A stretch of DNA of 64,000 nt from Aquimarina algicola (GTDB lineage: Bacteria; Bacteroidota; Bacteroidia; Flavobacteriales; Flavobacteriaceae). Both the position numbers and the translations under genes were made by a program. This document shows, piece by piece, positions 8,620-17,176 of the stretch. Numbering within the stretch: the stretch's first letter is position 1; every line of letters starts with the position of its first letter. The stretch covers positions 124,001 through 188,000 of the forward strand of contig NZ_VFWZ01000011.1 of assembly GCF_006443095.1 (NCBI RefSeq), written 5' to 3'. The notes under the pieces are model-generated. The model was not told the DNA's origin, did no database searches, and saw nothing but the letters and a program-made list of their open reading frames with translations.

Positions 8620-9510
8620 TTATTTCTTACTATTTACACGATGTCTTTCTCTAGCTAATAACGTATTCTTTAATAACATTGCTATAGTCATAGGACCTAC
8701 TCCACCAGGTACCGGTGTAATAAAAGATGTTTTTTTACTTACATTTTCAAAATCTACATCTCCTACAATTTTATACCCCTTAGGCTTAGAATCATCAGCG
8801 ACTCTTGTAATACCAACATCTATCACCACAGCATCATCTTTAACCATTTCTGCTTTCAAGAAGTTGGGAACCCCTAGTGCTGAAATGACTATATCTGCTT
8901 GTGATATAATCTGAGTAATATTTTTAGTATGACTATGAGTCAAAGTAACTGTTGAGTTACCCGGCCAACCTTTTCTACCCATTAGGATACTCATTGGTCT
9001 ACCCACAATGTGGCTTCTTCCTATTACTACTGTATGTTTCCCTTTTGTATCTACATTATATCGCTCTAGTAATTCTAAAATACCAAAAGGTGTTGCAGGA
9101 ATAAAAGTAGACATATCTAACGCCATTTTACCAAAGTTCATAGGATGAAAACCATCTACATCTTTGTCTGGATCTACTGCTAAGAGTACTTTTTGTGTAT
9201 CAATTTGAGGAGGTAATGGTAATTGTACAATGAAACCGTCTATATCATCTTCTTCATTAAGCTCTTTAATCTTTGCAAGTAGTTCAATTTCGCTAGTCGT
9301 ACTAGGCATTTTGACTAATGTAGATTCAAAACCTACTCGTTCACACGCCTTAACTTTACTTCCTACATAGGTTAAACTTGCGCCATCGTTTCCAACCAAA
9401 ACAGCAGCAAGATGTGGTACTTTTTCTCCACGCTCTTTCATTTTCTGAACTTCTGCCGCTATCTCGTCTTTTATGTCGTTACTGATTTTTTTTCCGTCTA
9501 AAACTTCCAT
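8620..9510 (-). CDS. folD: Bifunctional methylenetetrahydrofolate dehydrogenase/cyclohydrolase FolD
   Basis: FolD interconverts 5,10-methylene-, methenyl- and 10-formyl-tetrahydrofolate with NADP in one-carbon metabolism. The 296-residue protein shows the substrate-site YVGSKVKACERVG with its catalytic lysine, DGFIVQLPLPP, the dinucleotide-site VVIGRSHIVGRP, and the C-terminal signature TPVPGGVGPMT. It lies 47 bases downstream of ffh in the same direction, so the two are probably transcribed together from the ffh promoter. A strong terminator follows. Confidence 0.97.
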   Translation of the reverse strand: MEVLDGKKISNDIKDEIAAEVQKMKERGEKVPHLAAVLVGNDGASLTYVGSKVKACERVGFESTLVKMPSTTSEIELLAKIKELNEEDDIDGFIVQLPLPPQIDTQKVLLAVDPDKDVDGFHPMNFGKMALDMSTFIPATPFGILELLERYNVDTKGKHTVVIGRSHIVGRPMSILMGRKGWPGNSTVTLTHSHTKNITQIISQADIVISALGVPNFLKAEMVKDDAVVIDVGITRVADDSKPKGYKIVGDVDFENVSKKTSFITPVPGGVGPMTIAMLLKNTLLARERHRVNSKK

Positions 9511-9557
9511 AATGCACCCCTGAAATATCCTATTATATTTTGTTTTTAATTTTTAAA

Positions 9558-10886
9558 TTATCTCATTTTACCCATCATCTGCATCATTCTTTTGCCGCCT
9601 CCGCCTTGCATCATTTTCATCATTTTACTCATTTGATCAAACTGTTTTAATAGTTGATTAACTTGTTGAATTGATGTTCCAGAACCTTTTCCAATACGTT
9701 TTTTTCGACTAGAATTTATGATTTGAGGTTTAGCTCTTTCTTGTGGTGTCATAGAATGGATAATAGCTTCTATATGTTTAAAAGCATCATCGTCTATATC
9801 TATGTCTTTCATCATTTTACCCGCACCAGGAATCATACCAACAAGATCTTTCATGTTACCCATTTTTTTGATCTGCTGGATTTGTTTAAGGAAATCATCA
9901 AATCCAAATTGATTTTTGGCGATTTTCTTTTGTAGTTTTCTGGCTTCTTCTTCATCAAATTGCTCTTGAGCTCTTTCTACAAGAGAAACTACGTCACCCA
10001 TTCCCAGAATACGATCTGCCATACGAGAAGGATAGAATACATCTATCGCCTCCATCTTTTCTCCTGTACCTATAAATTTGATGGGTTTATTTACAACAGA
10101 TTTAATTGATAATGCTGCTCCACCTCTAGTATCACCATCTAATTTTGTGAGGATCACTCCATCAAAATTAAGGATATCATTAAAGGCTTTTGCTGTATTT
10201 ACAGCATCTTGACCTGTCATAGAATCTACTACAAAAAGGGTTTCATTAGGAGTAATTGCTTTATGAATATTAGCAATTTCTGTCATCATTTCATCATCAA
10301 CAGCTAATCGCCCTGCCGTATCTATAATCACAACATTAAATCCATTCGCTTTGGCATGAGCTACACCAGCTTTTGCAATTGCAACGGGATCATTATTACC
10401 TTTATCACTATATACTTCTACGTTGATTTGCTCTCCTACGACATGCAACTGATCAATCGCTGCAGGTCTATACACATCACAAGCTACAAGTAGCGGTTTC
10501 TTGGTTTTTTTGTTTTTAAGATAATTTGCAAGTTTTCCAGAAAATGTTGTTTTACCAGAACCTTGTAATCCCGACATTAAAATTACAGATGGATTTCCTG
10601 ATAGGTTAACTCCTGCAACATCACCTCCCATAAGCTCAGTCAATTCATCTTTTACCAATTTTACCATCAATTGGCCTGGCTTAAGACTCTTTAACACATT
10701 TTGACCTAATGCTTTTTCCTTAACAGTAGCTGTAAATTCTTTTGCTATTTTATAGTTAACATCGGCATCAACTAATGCTCTTCTTACCTCTTTTAATGTT
10801 TCGGCTACATTTACTTCGGTAATTTGCCCGTGTCCTTTTAAAATATGTAAAGCTTTATCTAACTTATCGCTTAAATTATCAAACAT
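9558..10886 (-). CDS. ffh: Signal recognition particle protein Ffh
   Basis: Ffh binds 4.5S RNA and signal sequences and targets nascent membrane proteins to FtsY and the translocon. The 442-residue protein has the N domain (about 1-85) and the GTPase domain with GLQGSGKTT, DTAGR and TKLDGDTRGG. The methionine-rich M domain ends in MMQGGGGKRMMQMMGKMR. A TAAATTTG promoter element lies 47 bases before the ATG. It heads a probable ffh-folD transcript. Length and motifs are normal. Confidence 0.97.
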   Translation of the reverse strand: MFDNLSDKLDKALHILKGHGQITEVNVAETLKEVRRALVDADVNYKIAKEFTATVKEKALGQNVLKSLKPGQLMVKLVKDELTELMGGDVAGVNLSGNPSVILMSGLQGSGKTTFSGKLANYLKNKKTKKPLLVACDVYRPAAIDQLHVVGEQINVEVYSDKGNNDPVAIAKAGVAHAKANGFNVVIIDTAGRLAVDDEMMTEIANIHKAITPNETLFVVDSMTGQDAVNTAKAFNDILNFDGVILTKLDGDTRGGAALSIKSVVNKPIKFIGTGEKMEAIDVFYPSRMADRILGMGDVVSLVERAQEQFDEEEARKLQKKIAKNQFGFDDFLKQIQQIKKMGNMKDLVGMIPGAGKMMKDIDIDDDAFKHIEAIIHSMTPQERAKPQIINSSRKKRIGKGSGTSIQQVNQLLKQFDQMSKMMKMMQGGGGKRMMQMMGKMR

Positions 10887-10933
10887 ATATTATAGTTTTT
10901 TAACAAAACACTACCTCATCCGGATAGATCGTG

Positions 10934-10941
10934 CAAATTTA
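10934..10941 (-). promoter_or_regulatory. -7 promoter element for ffh-folD
   Basis: TAAATTTG on the minus strand matches TAnnTTTG exactly, 47 bases before the ffh ATG. No clear -33 element was found. Confidence 0.45.
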
Positions 10942-11032
10942 AGAATTTGTCACCTATAAATAAAGAATGGAGTTATAGAAATATAAAGAAGATAAGTATT
11001 CAGTTATAAGCTTAAATATAGATATCTATAAT

Positions 11033-11068
11033 AGTAACGGCTAGAGAGAAATTCTTCTAGCCGTTACT
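11033..11068 (-). terminator. Hairpin after the four-FAS1 gene
   Basis: AGTAACGGCTAGA (11033-11045) pairs perfectly with 11056-11068 around a 10-base loop, 26 bases past the stop codon. The sequence after it on the minus strand is AT-rich but not a clean T-run. Confidence 0.55.
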
Positions 11069-11094
11069 TACTAAAACACTACTTACTTTTTTGT

Positions 11095-13284
11095 TTAATG
11101 TCTAGGCGGAATTAATACGTTTTTGATTACATGTACAATACCATTAGAAGCTTCTATATCTGCAAGCTCTACTTTTATTCTACGATTGAGGATGACTTGT
11201 CCTCTAAAGTTTCGTTGAATTGTTACTCGATCTCCCTGCAAAGTGGTTACAGTATGTTCTCTTAATAACTCTTGAGCAGTAAATTTACCCGATACAACAT
11301 GGTATAGTAGTACTTGTTTCAATGCTTCTCCACTAGGAATTGTTTCTAGCGCTTCAAAAGCAGCATTTGTAGGGGCAAATACGGTAAATGGACCTTCTCC
11401 ATTTAAAGCATCAACCAATTCTGCTGATTGTAATGCGCCAACTAATGTAGATAACTCTGGAGTTGCTACTGCGATATCTACAATATTTTGAGCCATCGGA
11501 GGAAGTAAAACTCCTGTGATTACATGAATAATTCCATTTGTAGCTTCTATATCAGCAGTCATAACTTTTATAGAACCATTTAGAAGCACATTCTCTTCTT
11601 CATCTTTTTCAATTGTTACTTCTGCTCCTTGCAAAGTTGTAACCGTCTGCTTTTCTAGCAAATCTGCTGCTGTAAATTTTCCGGAAGCTACATGATATAG
11701 TAATACTTCTTTCAAAGCATCTCCCTCGGGTATTGCTTCTAAAGCTTCAAAAGCAGTATTAGTAGGAGCAAATACAGTAAATGGACCTTCTCCACTTAAT
11801 GCTCCTACCAAATCTGCAGCTTGTAGCGCGCCAACTAATGTGGATAACTCTGGAGTAGCAATTGCAGTATCAACGATACTTTGTATTTCTGCAGGAGGAA
11901 GTAAAACTCCTGTAATCAAATGAATAATTCCGTTTGTAGCCTCTATATCAGCAGTCATAACTTTTATAGAACCATTTAGAAGTACATTCCCTTCTTCATC
12001 TTTTTCAATTGTTACTTCTGCTCCTTGTAAAGTTGTAACCGTCTGTTTTTCTAATAAATCTGCTGCTGTAAATTTTCCGGAAGCTACATGATATAGTAAT
12101 ACTTCTTTCAAAGCATCTCCCTCGGGTATTGCTTCTAAAGCTTCAAAAGCAGTATTAGTAGGAGCAAATACAGTAAATGGACCTTCTCCACTTAATGCTC
12201 CTACCAAATCTGCAGCTTGTAACGCGCTAACTAATGTGGATAACTCTGGAGTAGCAATTGCAGTATCAACGATACTTTGCAATGGTCTAAAAGATGGTGG
12301 GATAAGTACTGCATCAATTACTTGAATAACACCATTAGATCCACCAATATTTGCAGATAACAATTTTACAGTATCATTGATAACAATCTCATTTTCGCTA
12401 TTTAGACTTACTTTTACATTTTCACCTTGCAATGTTTCTATTAGTTCTTGTTCTAGTAAAGATGAAGTATTTAATCTTCCACTTGCAACATGATATAAAA
12501 GAATTTCTTTTAATGTTTCTCCTTCAGGAATTGTTTCTAAAGCAGCAAAGGCATCATCCGTAGGTGCAAATACAGTAAAAGGACCCTCTCCATTTAATGC
12601 TCCTACTAAATCCGCAGCTTGTAATGCGCCAACCAATGTTGTAAACCTACCATCTTCTACTGCTAACTCTACTATAGTTTTGTTTGGAAAAGTAGCTTCT
12701 GTAAGAGTAGCAGTCCAAGAACCTCTGCCAACACCGCCATTTGTAAATAATCTGAACCCTCCTTGTAAATTACCATCATCTCCTATTCTACCAATACCAA
12801 AAATTAAATCTCTTCCCGGTGGATTAATAATAAGATATACAAAACCATCACTTATAATTGCTCCTCTGGTTCTTGCTATTGCACCATCGGGCAATTCTAG
12901 AACACCTCTTACAATTGTAAAGCTGGCATGATAGAATGTAAAGTTGAGTTTAAGTTCTCCTGAAAGTTCGGTTCCTGAACCTGCACCACTATTAACAGTC
13001 CCGGAAAAATCATAGATACGTTTTTCTCTGCTGATGTTAAACCCAAATACTTTGTTTTGATTTTCAGATCCAGAGGCCTCGCTTTCTTCAACAGCCAATT
13101 CACCATCGATAATATTTTGAGTCATTTCTTCGATGGCATCAAAACTTATGATTTTGGATTCTTCAAATTGAACGTTTTGTTCTGCCGGTTGATTTTGTGA
13201 ATCATCATCCTGACAAGAGATAAAAAAATTCGTTACGATGAGGCACAACAAGGGTACCGTTAATCTTTTGATTATCGTTTTCAT
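11095..13284 (-). CDS. Surface lipoprotein with four fasciclin (FAS1) domains
   Basis: The 729-residue protein has a lipoprotein signal (FFISC, lipidated Cys about residue 24) followed by an acidic tether. Residues about 85-198 form a glycine-rich beta-type domain I do not recognise. Four FAS1 domains follow at about 201-335, 336-467, 468-598 and 599-729, each with the FTVFAPT(D/N)xAF and YHVxSG motifs. FAS1 domains mediate adhesion to proteins or glycans in many organisms. The Asp/Gln-rich stretch after the lipidated Cys (QDDDSQ) resembles flavobacterial surface-export signals. It sits 109 bases downstream of a second FAS1 lipoprotein gene, separated by a hairpin. FAS1 domains 2 and 3 are almost identical at the DNA level. 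Confidence 0.9.
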   Translation of the reverse strand: MKTIIKRLTVPLLCLIVTNFFISCQDDDSQNQPAEQNVQFEESKIISFDAIEEMTQNIIDGELAVEESEASGSENQNKVFGFNISREKRIYDFSGTVNSGAGSGTELSGELKLNFTFYHASFTIVRGVLELPDGAIARTRGAIISDGFVYLIINPPGRDLIFGIGRIGDDGNLQGGFRLFTNGGVGRGSWTATLTEATFPNKTIVELAVEDGRFTTLVGALQAADLVGALNGEGPFTVFAPTDDAFAALETIPEGETLKEILLYHVASGRLNTSSLLEQELIETLQGENVKVSLNSENEIVINDTVKLLSANIGGSNGVIQVIDAVLIPPSFRPLQSIVDTAIATPELSTLVSALQAADLVGALSGEGPFTVFAPTNTAFEALEAIPEGDALKEVLLYHVASGKFTAADLLEKQTVTTLQGAEVTIEKDEEGNVLLNGSIKVMTADIEATNGIIHLITGVLLPPAEIQSIVDTAIATPELSTLVGALQAADLVGALSGEGPFTVFAPTNTAFEALEAIPEGDALKEVLLYHVASGKFTAADLLEKQTVTTLQGAEVTIEKDEEENVLLNGSIKVMTADIEATNGIIHVITGVLLPPMAQNIVDIAVATPELSTLVGALQSAELVDALNGEGPFTVFAPTNAAFEALETIPSGEALKQVLLYHVVSGKFTAQELLREHTVTTLQGDRVTIQRNFRGQVILNRRIKVELADIEASNGIVHVIKNVLIPPRH
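11491..12279 (-). repeat. Tandem near-identical FAS1-coding repeats (393 and 396 bp)
   Basis: Bases 11491-11883 (FAS1 domain 3) and 11884-12279 (domain 2) differ at only about a dozen aligned positions by eye. The second unit is three bases longer, and there is an unbroken identical stretch of roughly 165 bp (starting near 11661 in one copy). The flanking FAS1 units 1 and 4 are clearly diverged. This fits a recent duplication or gene conversion inside the gene. Confidence 0.9.
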
Positions 13285-13335
13285 GTGATAAAATTTTAGA
13301 GTTAATATGTTAGAAAAGAAGTGTGAAGTAATAAC

Positions 13336-13370
13336 TCCGGGTTATATTTATAGATTTAGGATAACCCGGA
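13336..13370 (-). terminator. Hairpin between the two FAS1 genes
   Basis: TCCGGGTTAT (13336-13345) pairs perfectly with ATAACCCGGA (13361-13370), loop 15 bases. It lies just past the stop of the three-FAS1 gene. The downstream minus strand lacks a clean T-run, so it may be a weak terminator or an mRNA-stabilising end. Confidence 0.5.
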
Positions 13371-13393
13371 ATTAGTATATTATAAAAAGTAGT

Positions 13394-14752
13394 TTAAAAT
13401 ACTACTGGAGCTGCTGGCAATAATACTTGATCTATAACGTGTATTACTCCATTAACAGCTTGAACATCAGTCGCAACTATATTACTAGCTGTGTCATTTT
13501 CTGCTCCTTTTACACTTGGTGCAGAAGCATCGATAGTTACATTTCCATTTAATGTAGCTACAGGCCCATCAACAAGATCAGAAGAGCGAACATTTGATCC
13601 TGTAACAACATGATAATTTAGAATATCAGCTACATCGTCTTCATCACTAGGCACAGTAATGTTACCAAAAGCATCATCTGTTGGTGCAAATACGGTAAAA
13701 GGAGCAGGAGCTGCACCAGTTGTACTAAGTGTTGCTACAAAATCTGTAGAAGGTGTTAATGTCGTTAATGCAGTTTCTAAAGTAGAAAAAGTAGGATCTG
13801 CTGTTGCAAAAGTTACTACTGTTGGCAATGTAATTACTTCATCTACAATATGAATCACACCATTAGTAGCTACAATATCAGCAGTTGAAACTTTAGATAT
13901 TCCATTAAATTCGACACCATCAGACGTATTAATATAAATACTTAAATTGGATGTATCATCTCCAAAAGTTACTGAAGCTAGTGTGCTACTATATCCTGTA
14001 GAAAGTCCTTCTGATAAAAGACTACCACTGATCACATGATTCAATAAAATTTGTTCTAATTCACCAGCAGATAAACCTGAGATATCTCCAAGATTCATAA
14101 ATGCCATATTAGTTGGCGCTAATAAGGTAAGAGCATTACCTGTTTTATCTCCTAAAACAGCTCCAAAATCTGTTTCAAAACCAGTTGTTGTTATAGCCGT
14201 AGTAGCCAAAGATGATAAGCTAGGATCCAAAGCAGCAAAAGTAAGCAATGAGGGAGTGTCAATCACTTTATCTACAGCATGTATAACTCCATTTGATCTT
14301 TCTACATCTGCAGTAGTAACACTAGCAACTCCGTTGATTGTTACATTATCTCCTTCTTTGGCGATATAAGAACTAAAATCTGCTTGATTTTTAACATATC
14401 CTGTTTGGATTTCACTAGAAAGAACTTTTATTCCTAAAACATGATTTTCTAAAAGAGTTTTAATTTCTTCTTCAGAAAAATCATCTAAGCTACGATCTCC
14501 TAAGAATTCATTAAAAGCTGCATTGTTCGGTGCAAAAACAGTAAAGTTTCCTGTTCCTGATAAAGTTTGTACTAAGTTAGCCTTTTCTAAAGCCGCTAAT
14601 AAAGAACTATATTGATCTTGATTATCTAATACAAAGTCTGCAATTGATTCTGAATCTGCAGGAAAAGTCGTATCGTCATCATCACTACAAGCAACCAAAG
14701 TGATTACAAAAAGTGTTAGATAAATTGTCTTGAATAGATGTTTAAATTTCAT
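13394..14752 (-). CDS. Lipoprotein with three fasciclin (FAS1) domains
   Basis: Translation from the ATG at 14752 gives 452 residues beginning MKFKHLFKTIYLTLFVITLV and then the lipobox ACSDDDD. A longer in-frame ATG at 14827 would bury this signal peptide behind 25 residues, so I chose the inner start. Three divergent FAS1 domains occupy roughly residues 30-165, 170-305 and 310-450, with FTVFAPNNAAF in the first and FTVFAPTDDAF in the third. The Ser/Asp-rich tether after the cysteine again suggests surface exposure. It lies upstream of the four-FAS1 gene and downstream of the cysteine lipoprotein gene, which has its own terminator. Confidence 0.88.
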   Translation of the reverse strand: MKFKHLFKTIYLTLFVITLVACSDDDDTTFPADSESIADFVLDNQDQYSSLLAALEKANLVQTLSGTGNFTVFAPNNAAFNEFLGDRSLDDFSEEEIKTLLENHVLGIKVLSSEIQTGYVKNQADFSSYIAKEGDNVTINGVASVTTADVERSNGVIHAVDKVIDTPSLLTFAALDPSLSSLATTAITTTGFETDFGAVLGDKTGNALTLLAPTNMAFMNLGDISGLSAGELEQILLNHVISGSLLSEGLSTGYSSTLASVTFGDDTSNLSIYINTSDGVEFNGISKVSTADIVATNGVIHIVDEVITLPTVVTFATADPTFSTLETALTTLTPSTDFVATLSTTGAAPAPFTVFAPTDDAFGNITVPSDEDDVADILNYHVVTGSNVRSSDLVDGPVATLNGNVTIDASAPSVKGAENDTASNIVATDVQAVNGVIHVIDQVLLPAAPVVF

Positions 14753-14873
14753 GGGTTTTAAATTTATTGTTTGGTGATTAAACAACTTACACAAAAAAAT
14801 ACTAACCCCAAAGATTCGTTTTAGCATTACTTTAACTTTTTGTTTAACAAAACAGAAAAAATGTTAAACAAAA

Positions 14874-14899
14874 AAAAGATCGCCAAGTAGCGATCTTTT
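14874..14899 (-). terminator. Intrinsic terminator of the two-module lipoprotein gene
   Basis: AAAAGATCGC (14874-14883) pairs with GCGATCTTTT (14890-14899) around a 6-base loop, followed on the minus strand by a long T-run. Confidence 0.78.
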
Positions 14900-14923
14900 C
14901 TAATAGGGGGTCTTGACAATTGA

Positions 14924-15598
14924 TCAATTATCGTTTTCGTTACATGCTGATATTACATCCAAAATAGCATTCGTGAGTTCTGTATTATGCAAAACTTCAA
15001 CCTTTTCACTATTATGCAGAAGCAAATCAACAGGATAATTCACACTAACAATTAAATTACTATTAAGGGTATTTATAATTTGAAAAAGTACAGAATCATG
15101 TACAACTTCTTCTGTTACTAGCCGGTTTGTATTTATATTAAAAGTAGATACTTGTATAGGATAAATAAAATCGATACACTCTATATCATCATCTTCTCCT
15201 TGCCTACAACTACTTGACAAAGCAGAAAGTTCATTTGCATCTTGTATCACAATTTCTCTATAATCACTCAAAGTAATTGTTACAGGAAATTGAATTTCGA
15301 TTTTATCCGAGGTCGACAAATTAGTGTAATCCTCTTCTTTGTCTATTCTTAAGATTCTTCCATTTTGAAAGATAGAGTATGGCAACTTTATGCTAAAACA
15401 ATAACTTTTATCAACAATATCATCAAAAGAACCATCGTGAGTAGTTACGTTTTTGACAAGGGCAGCTAATTCTGAGTCTTTAGGAATAGAAGTATTTTCA
15501 TCATTAGGAACAATACTCTCAGTTTTTTCTTCCTGACAAGCTATACATAGTACAAATAAACTTACAAAAAAGTAAAGAAAGAATTTTTCAATTTTCAT
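14924..15598 (-). CDS. Hypothetical lipoprotein with two cysteine-bounded modules
   Basis: The 224-residue protein has a lipoprotein-like signal (LFVLCIAC, Cys21) and a polar linker. Two modules follow, each beginning and ending with cysteine: Cys67-Cys131 (opening CFSIKLPYSI) and Cys141-Cys219 (opening CIDFIYPIQV). Both share a pattern of C-hydrophobic-P near the start, FPV/YPV in the middle and an EL motif before the last cysteine. I know of similar unnamed proteins in Bacteroidota beside FecI/FecR/TonB loci, but assign no function. It is transcribed divergently from the ECF sigma gene across about 100 bases, which makes it a candidate target or ligand of that system. Confidence 0.7.
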   Translation of the reverse strand: MKIEKFFLYFFVSLFVLCIACQEEKTESIVPNDENTSIPKDSELAALVKNVTTHDGSFDDIVDKSYCFSIKLPYSIFQNGRILRIDKEEDYTNLSTSDKIEIQFPVTITLSDYREIVIQDANELSALSSSCRQGEDDDIECIDFIYPIQVSTFNINTNRLVTEEVVHDSVLFQIINTLNSNLIVSVNYPVDLLLHNSEKVEVLHNTELTNAILDVISACNENDN

Positions 15599-15698
15599 AG
15601 CAATTTTAATCCATTACGATTTATTTAATAACAACTTAGAACTAAAAATTCCTACCATGATTCTCATTTTTTTTTAATTTTAGCAAAAATAGTTTGCT

Positions 15699-16214
15699 AT
15701 GCCAAAAGACCTGTTCGAGGATGTCTGTGAAGAAAAAATATTTTCTGAATTATTTAGAAAACATTCTAAAGAACTACATGACTTTATCTATTATAAATAT
15801 GGTGAACATATTTTACCAAGTGATAAAGTACAAGAGGCATTCATAAAATTATGGGATAATTGTAAGAAAATTCCTTTGCAAAAGGCTAAGAGCTTCTTGT
15901 ATACTGTCGCTAATAATTTATCACTTAATGAAATTAAACATCATAAAGTTAAGCTTAAATTTCAAAAATTAGAACATCACGACAGAACTAATGAGAGTCC
16001 TGAATTTATATTAGAAGAAAAAGAATATTTAATCAAATATCAAAATGCTCTCAAAAAATTAACCGAACCTCAACGAGTTGCTTTTTTATTAAATAGAGTT
16101 GAAGGAAAAAAACATAAAGAAATATCAGAACTACTTGGGATTTCTAGAAAAGCAGTAGAAAAAAGAATTTATGGGGCTTTAGAAAAATTAAGAAAAGAAA
16201 TTGAAGGAATTTAA
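15699..16214 (+). CDS. ECF RNA polymerase sigma factor (FecI-like)
   Basis: The 171-residue sigma-70 factor contains region 2 (about residues 13-80, with LPSDKVQEAFIKLW) and region 4 (about 110-165, with LTEPQRVAFLLNRVEGKKHKEISELLGIS forming the helix-turn-helix, split here by function). It is the first gene of a sigma/FecR/TonB-receptor set, 56 bases before the FecR gene. Such sigma factors are held inactive by the FecR partner until the outer-membrane receptor is engaged. Its target promoter cannot be deduced, but the divergent lipoprotein genes and its own operon are the obvious candidates. Confidence 0.93.
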   Translation: MPKDLFEDVCEEKIFSELFRKHSKELHDFIYYKYGEHILPSDKVQEAFIKLWDNCKKIPLQKAKSFLYTVANNLSLNEIKHHKVKLKFQKLEHHDRTNESPEFILEEKEYLIKYQNALKKLTEPQRVAFLLNRVEGKKHKEISELLGISRKAVEKRIYGALEKLRKEIEGI

Positions 16215-16270
16215 CATATTAGTGGTAGGAATTTGTAAACCACTGTTGTTATAATAATATAACTTAGGAG

Positions 16271-17176
16271 ATGAAAAAAGAAGATGTTATAAGTAAATGG
16301 TTAGATCATGAAACGCTAACACCGGATGAGTTAGAAACGTTTAAAAGTTTAAACGAACATGATTCCTATGTTCAAATTTCTGATACTGCCAAAAAATTCA
16401 AAGCTCCAGAATATGATGTCGAAGACCATCTGATTAGCTTGACGTCTCAATTACAAACTCATAAAAGTAAAAGAAATACCAAATCATACGTATCTATGAT
16501 CTTGAAAGTTGCAGCTATGTTTGTGCTGTTTTTTGGCATTTATTTTACATTTTTTTATTCCCCTCTCACTACCGTAGATACAGCGATTACTCAAAAAACT
16601 TCTGTAGAATTACCTGATACTTCTATAGTTGAGCTTAATGCCTTATCTTCTATTAAATATAATAATGATTCGTGGCAGAATAATCGAGAGATTTCTTTAG
16701 AAGGTGAAGCATTTTTTAAAGTTGCCAAGGGAAAAAAGTTTGATGTTGAAACCGCATCAGGCATCGTCAGTGTATTAGGTACTCAATTCAATGTAAAGCA
16801 ACGAAACAATTATTTTGAAGTTGTTTGTTACGAAGGATTAGTTAGTGTAACCTATCAAAATAATGTAATCAAATTACCGGCAGGAAACGCTTTCAGAGTG
16901 ATTAATAATGAAATATCGAATTATAAAACCTCTGCTGTTGCTCCTGATTGGAAAGAAAATCGCAGTTCGTTCAAGAGTACTCCTTATCAATACATATTAG
17001 AAGAGTTTGAGAGACAATATAATGTTACTATTTTGACAAAAAATGTCAGCTTAGATAAACTTTTTACAGGTAATTTTGTACATTCAGATATTCAAACAGC
17101 ATTACAATCTATAACCATACCTATGCATTTGAAATATGAGATCAAAAACAAAACAATAACCTTGTCTAAGGAGTGA
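16271..17176 (+). CDS. FecR-family anti-sigma factor
   Basis: The 301-residue protein has a cytoplasmic N-terminal domain (1-75), one transmembrane segment (about 75-97), a periplasmic FecR domain (about 100-200, with ISLEGEAFFKVAKGK and VLGTQFNVK) and a C-terminal DUF4974 domain (about 225-300). This is the standard Bacteroidota form that links a TonB receptor in the outer membrane to an ECF sigma factor in the cytoplasm. Its stop codon overlaps the GTG start of the receptor gene in the sequence GTGA, so the two are translationally coupled. Confidence 0.95.
   Translation: MKKEDVISKWLDHETLTPDELETFKSLNEHDSYVQISDTAKKFKAPEYDVEDHLISLTSQLQTHKSKRNTKSYVSMILKVAAMFVLFFGIYFTFFYSPLTTVDTAITQKTSVELPDTSIVELNALSSIKYNNDSWQNNREISLEGEAFFKVAKGKKFDVETASGIVSVLGTQFNVKQRNNYFEVVCYEGLVSVTYQNNVIKLPAGNAFRVINNEISNYKTSAVAPDWKENRSSFKSTPYQYILEEFERQYNVTILTKNVSLDKLFTGNFVHSDIQTALQSITIPMHLKYEIKNKTITLSKE

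Noticed and set aside
8609..8914. Plus-strand open frame opposite folD
   Set aside because: It mirrors the conserved C-terminal FolD sequence and starts inside the terminator region.
12680..12931. Plus-strand open frame inside the four-FAS1 gene
   Set aside because: No start signal or promoter, and it sits opposite a clear domain of the lipoprotein.
14752..14827. Longer start for the three-FAS1 gene at 14827
   Set aside because: It would place 25 residues before a perfect lipoprotein signal peptide.
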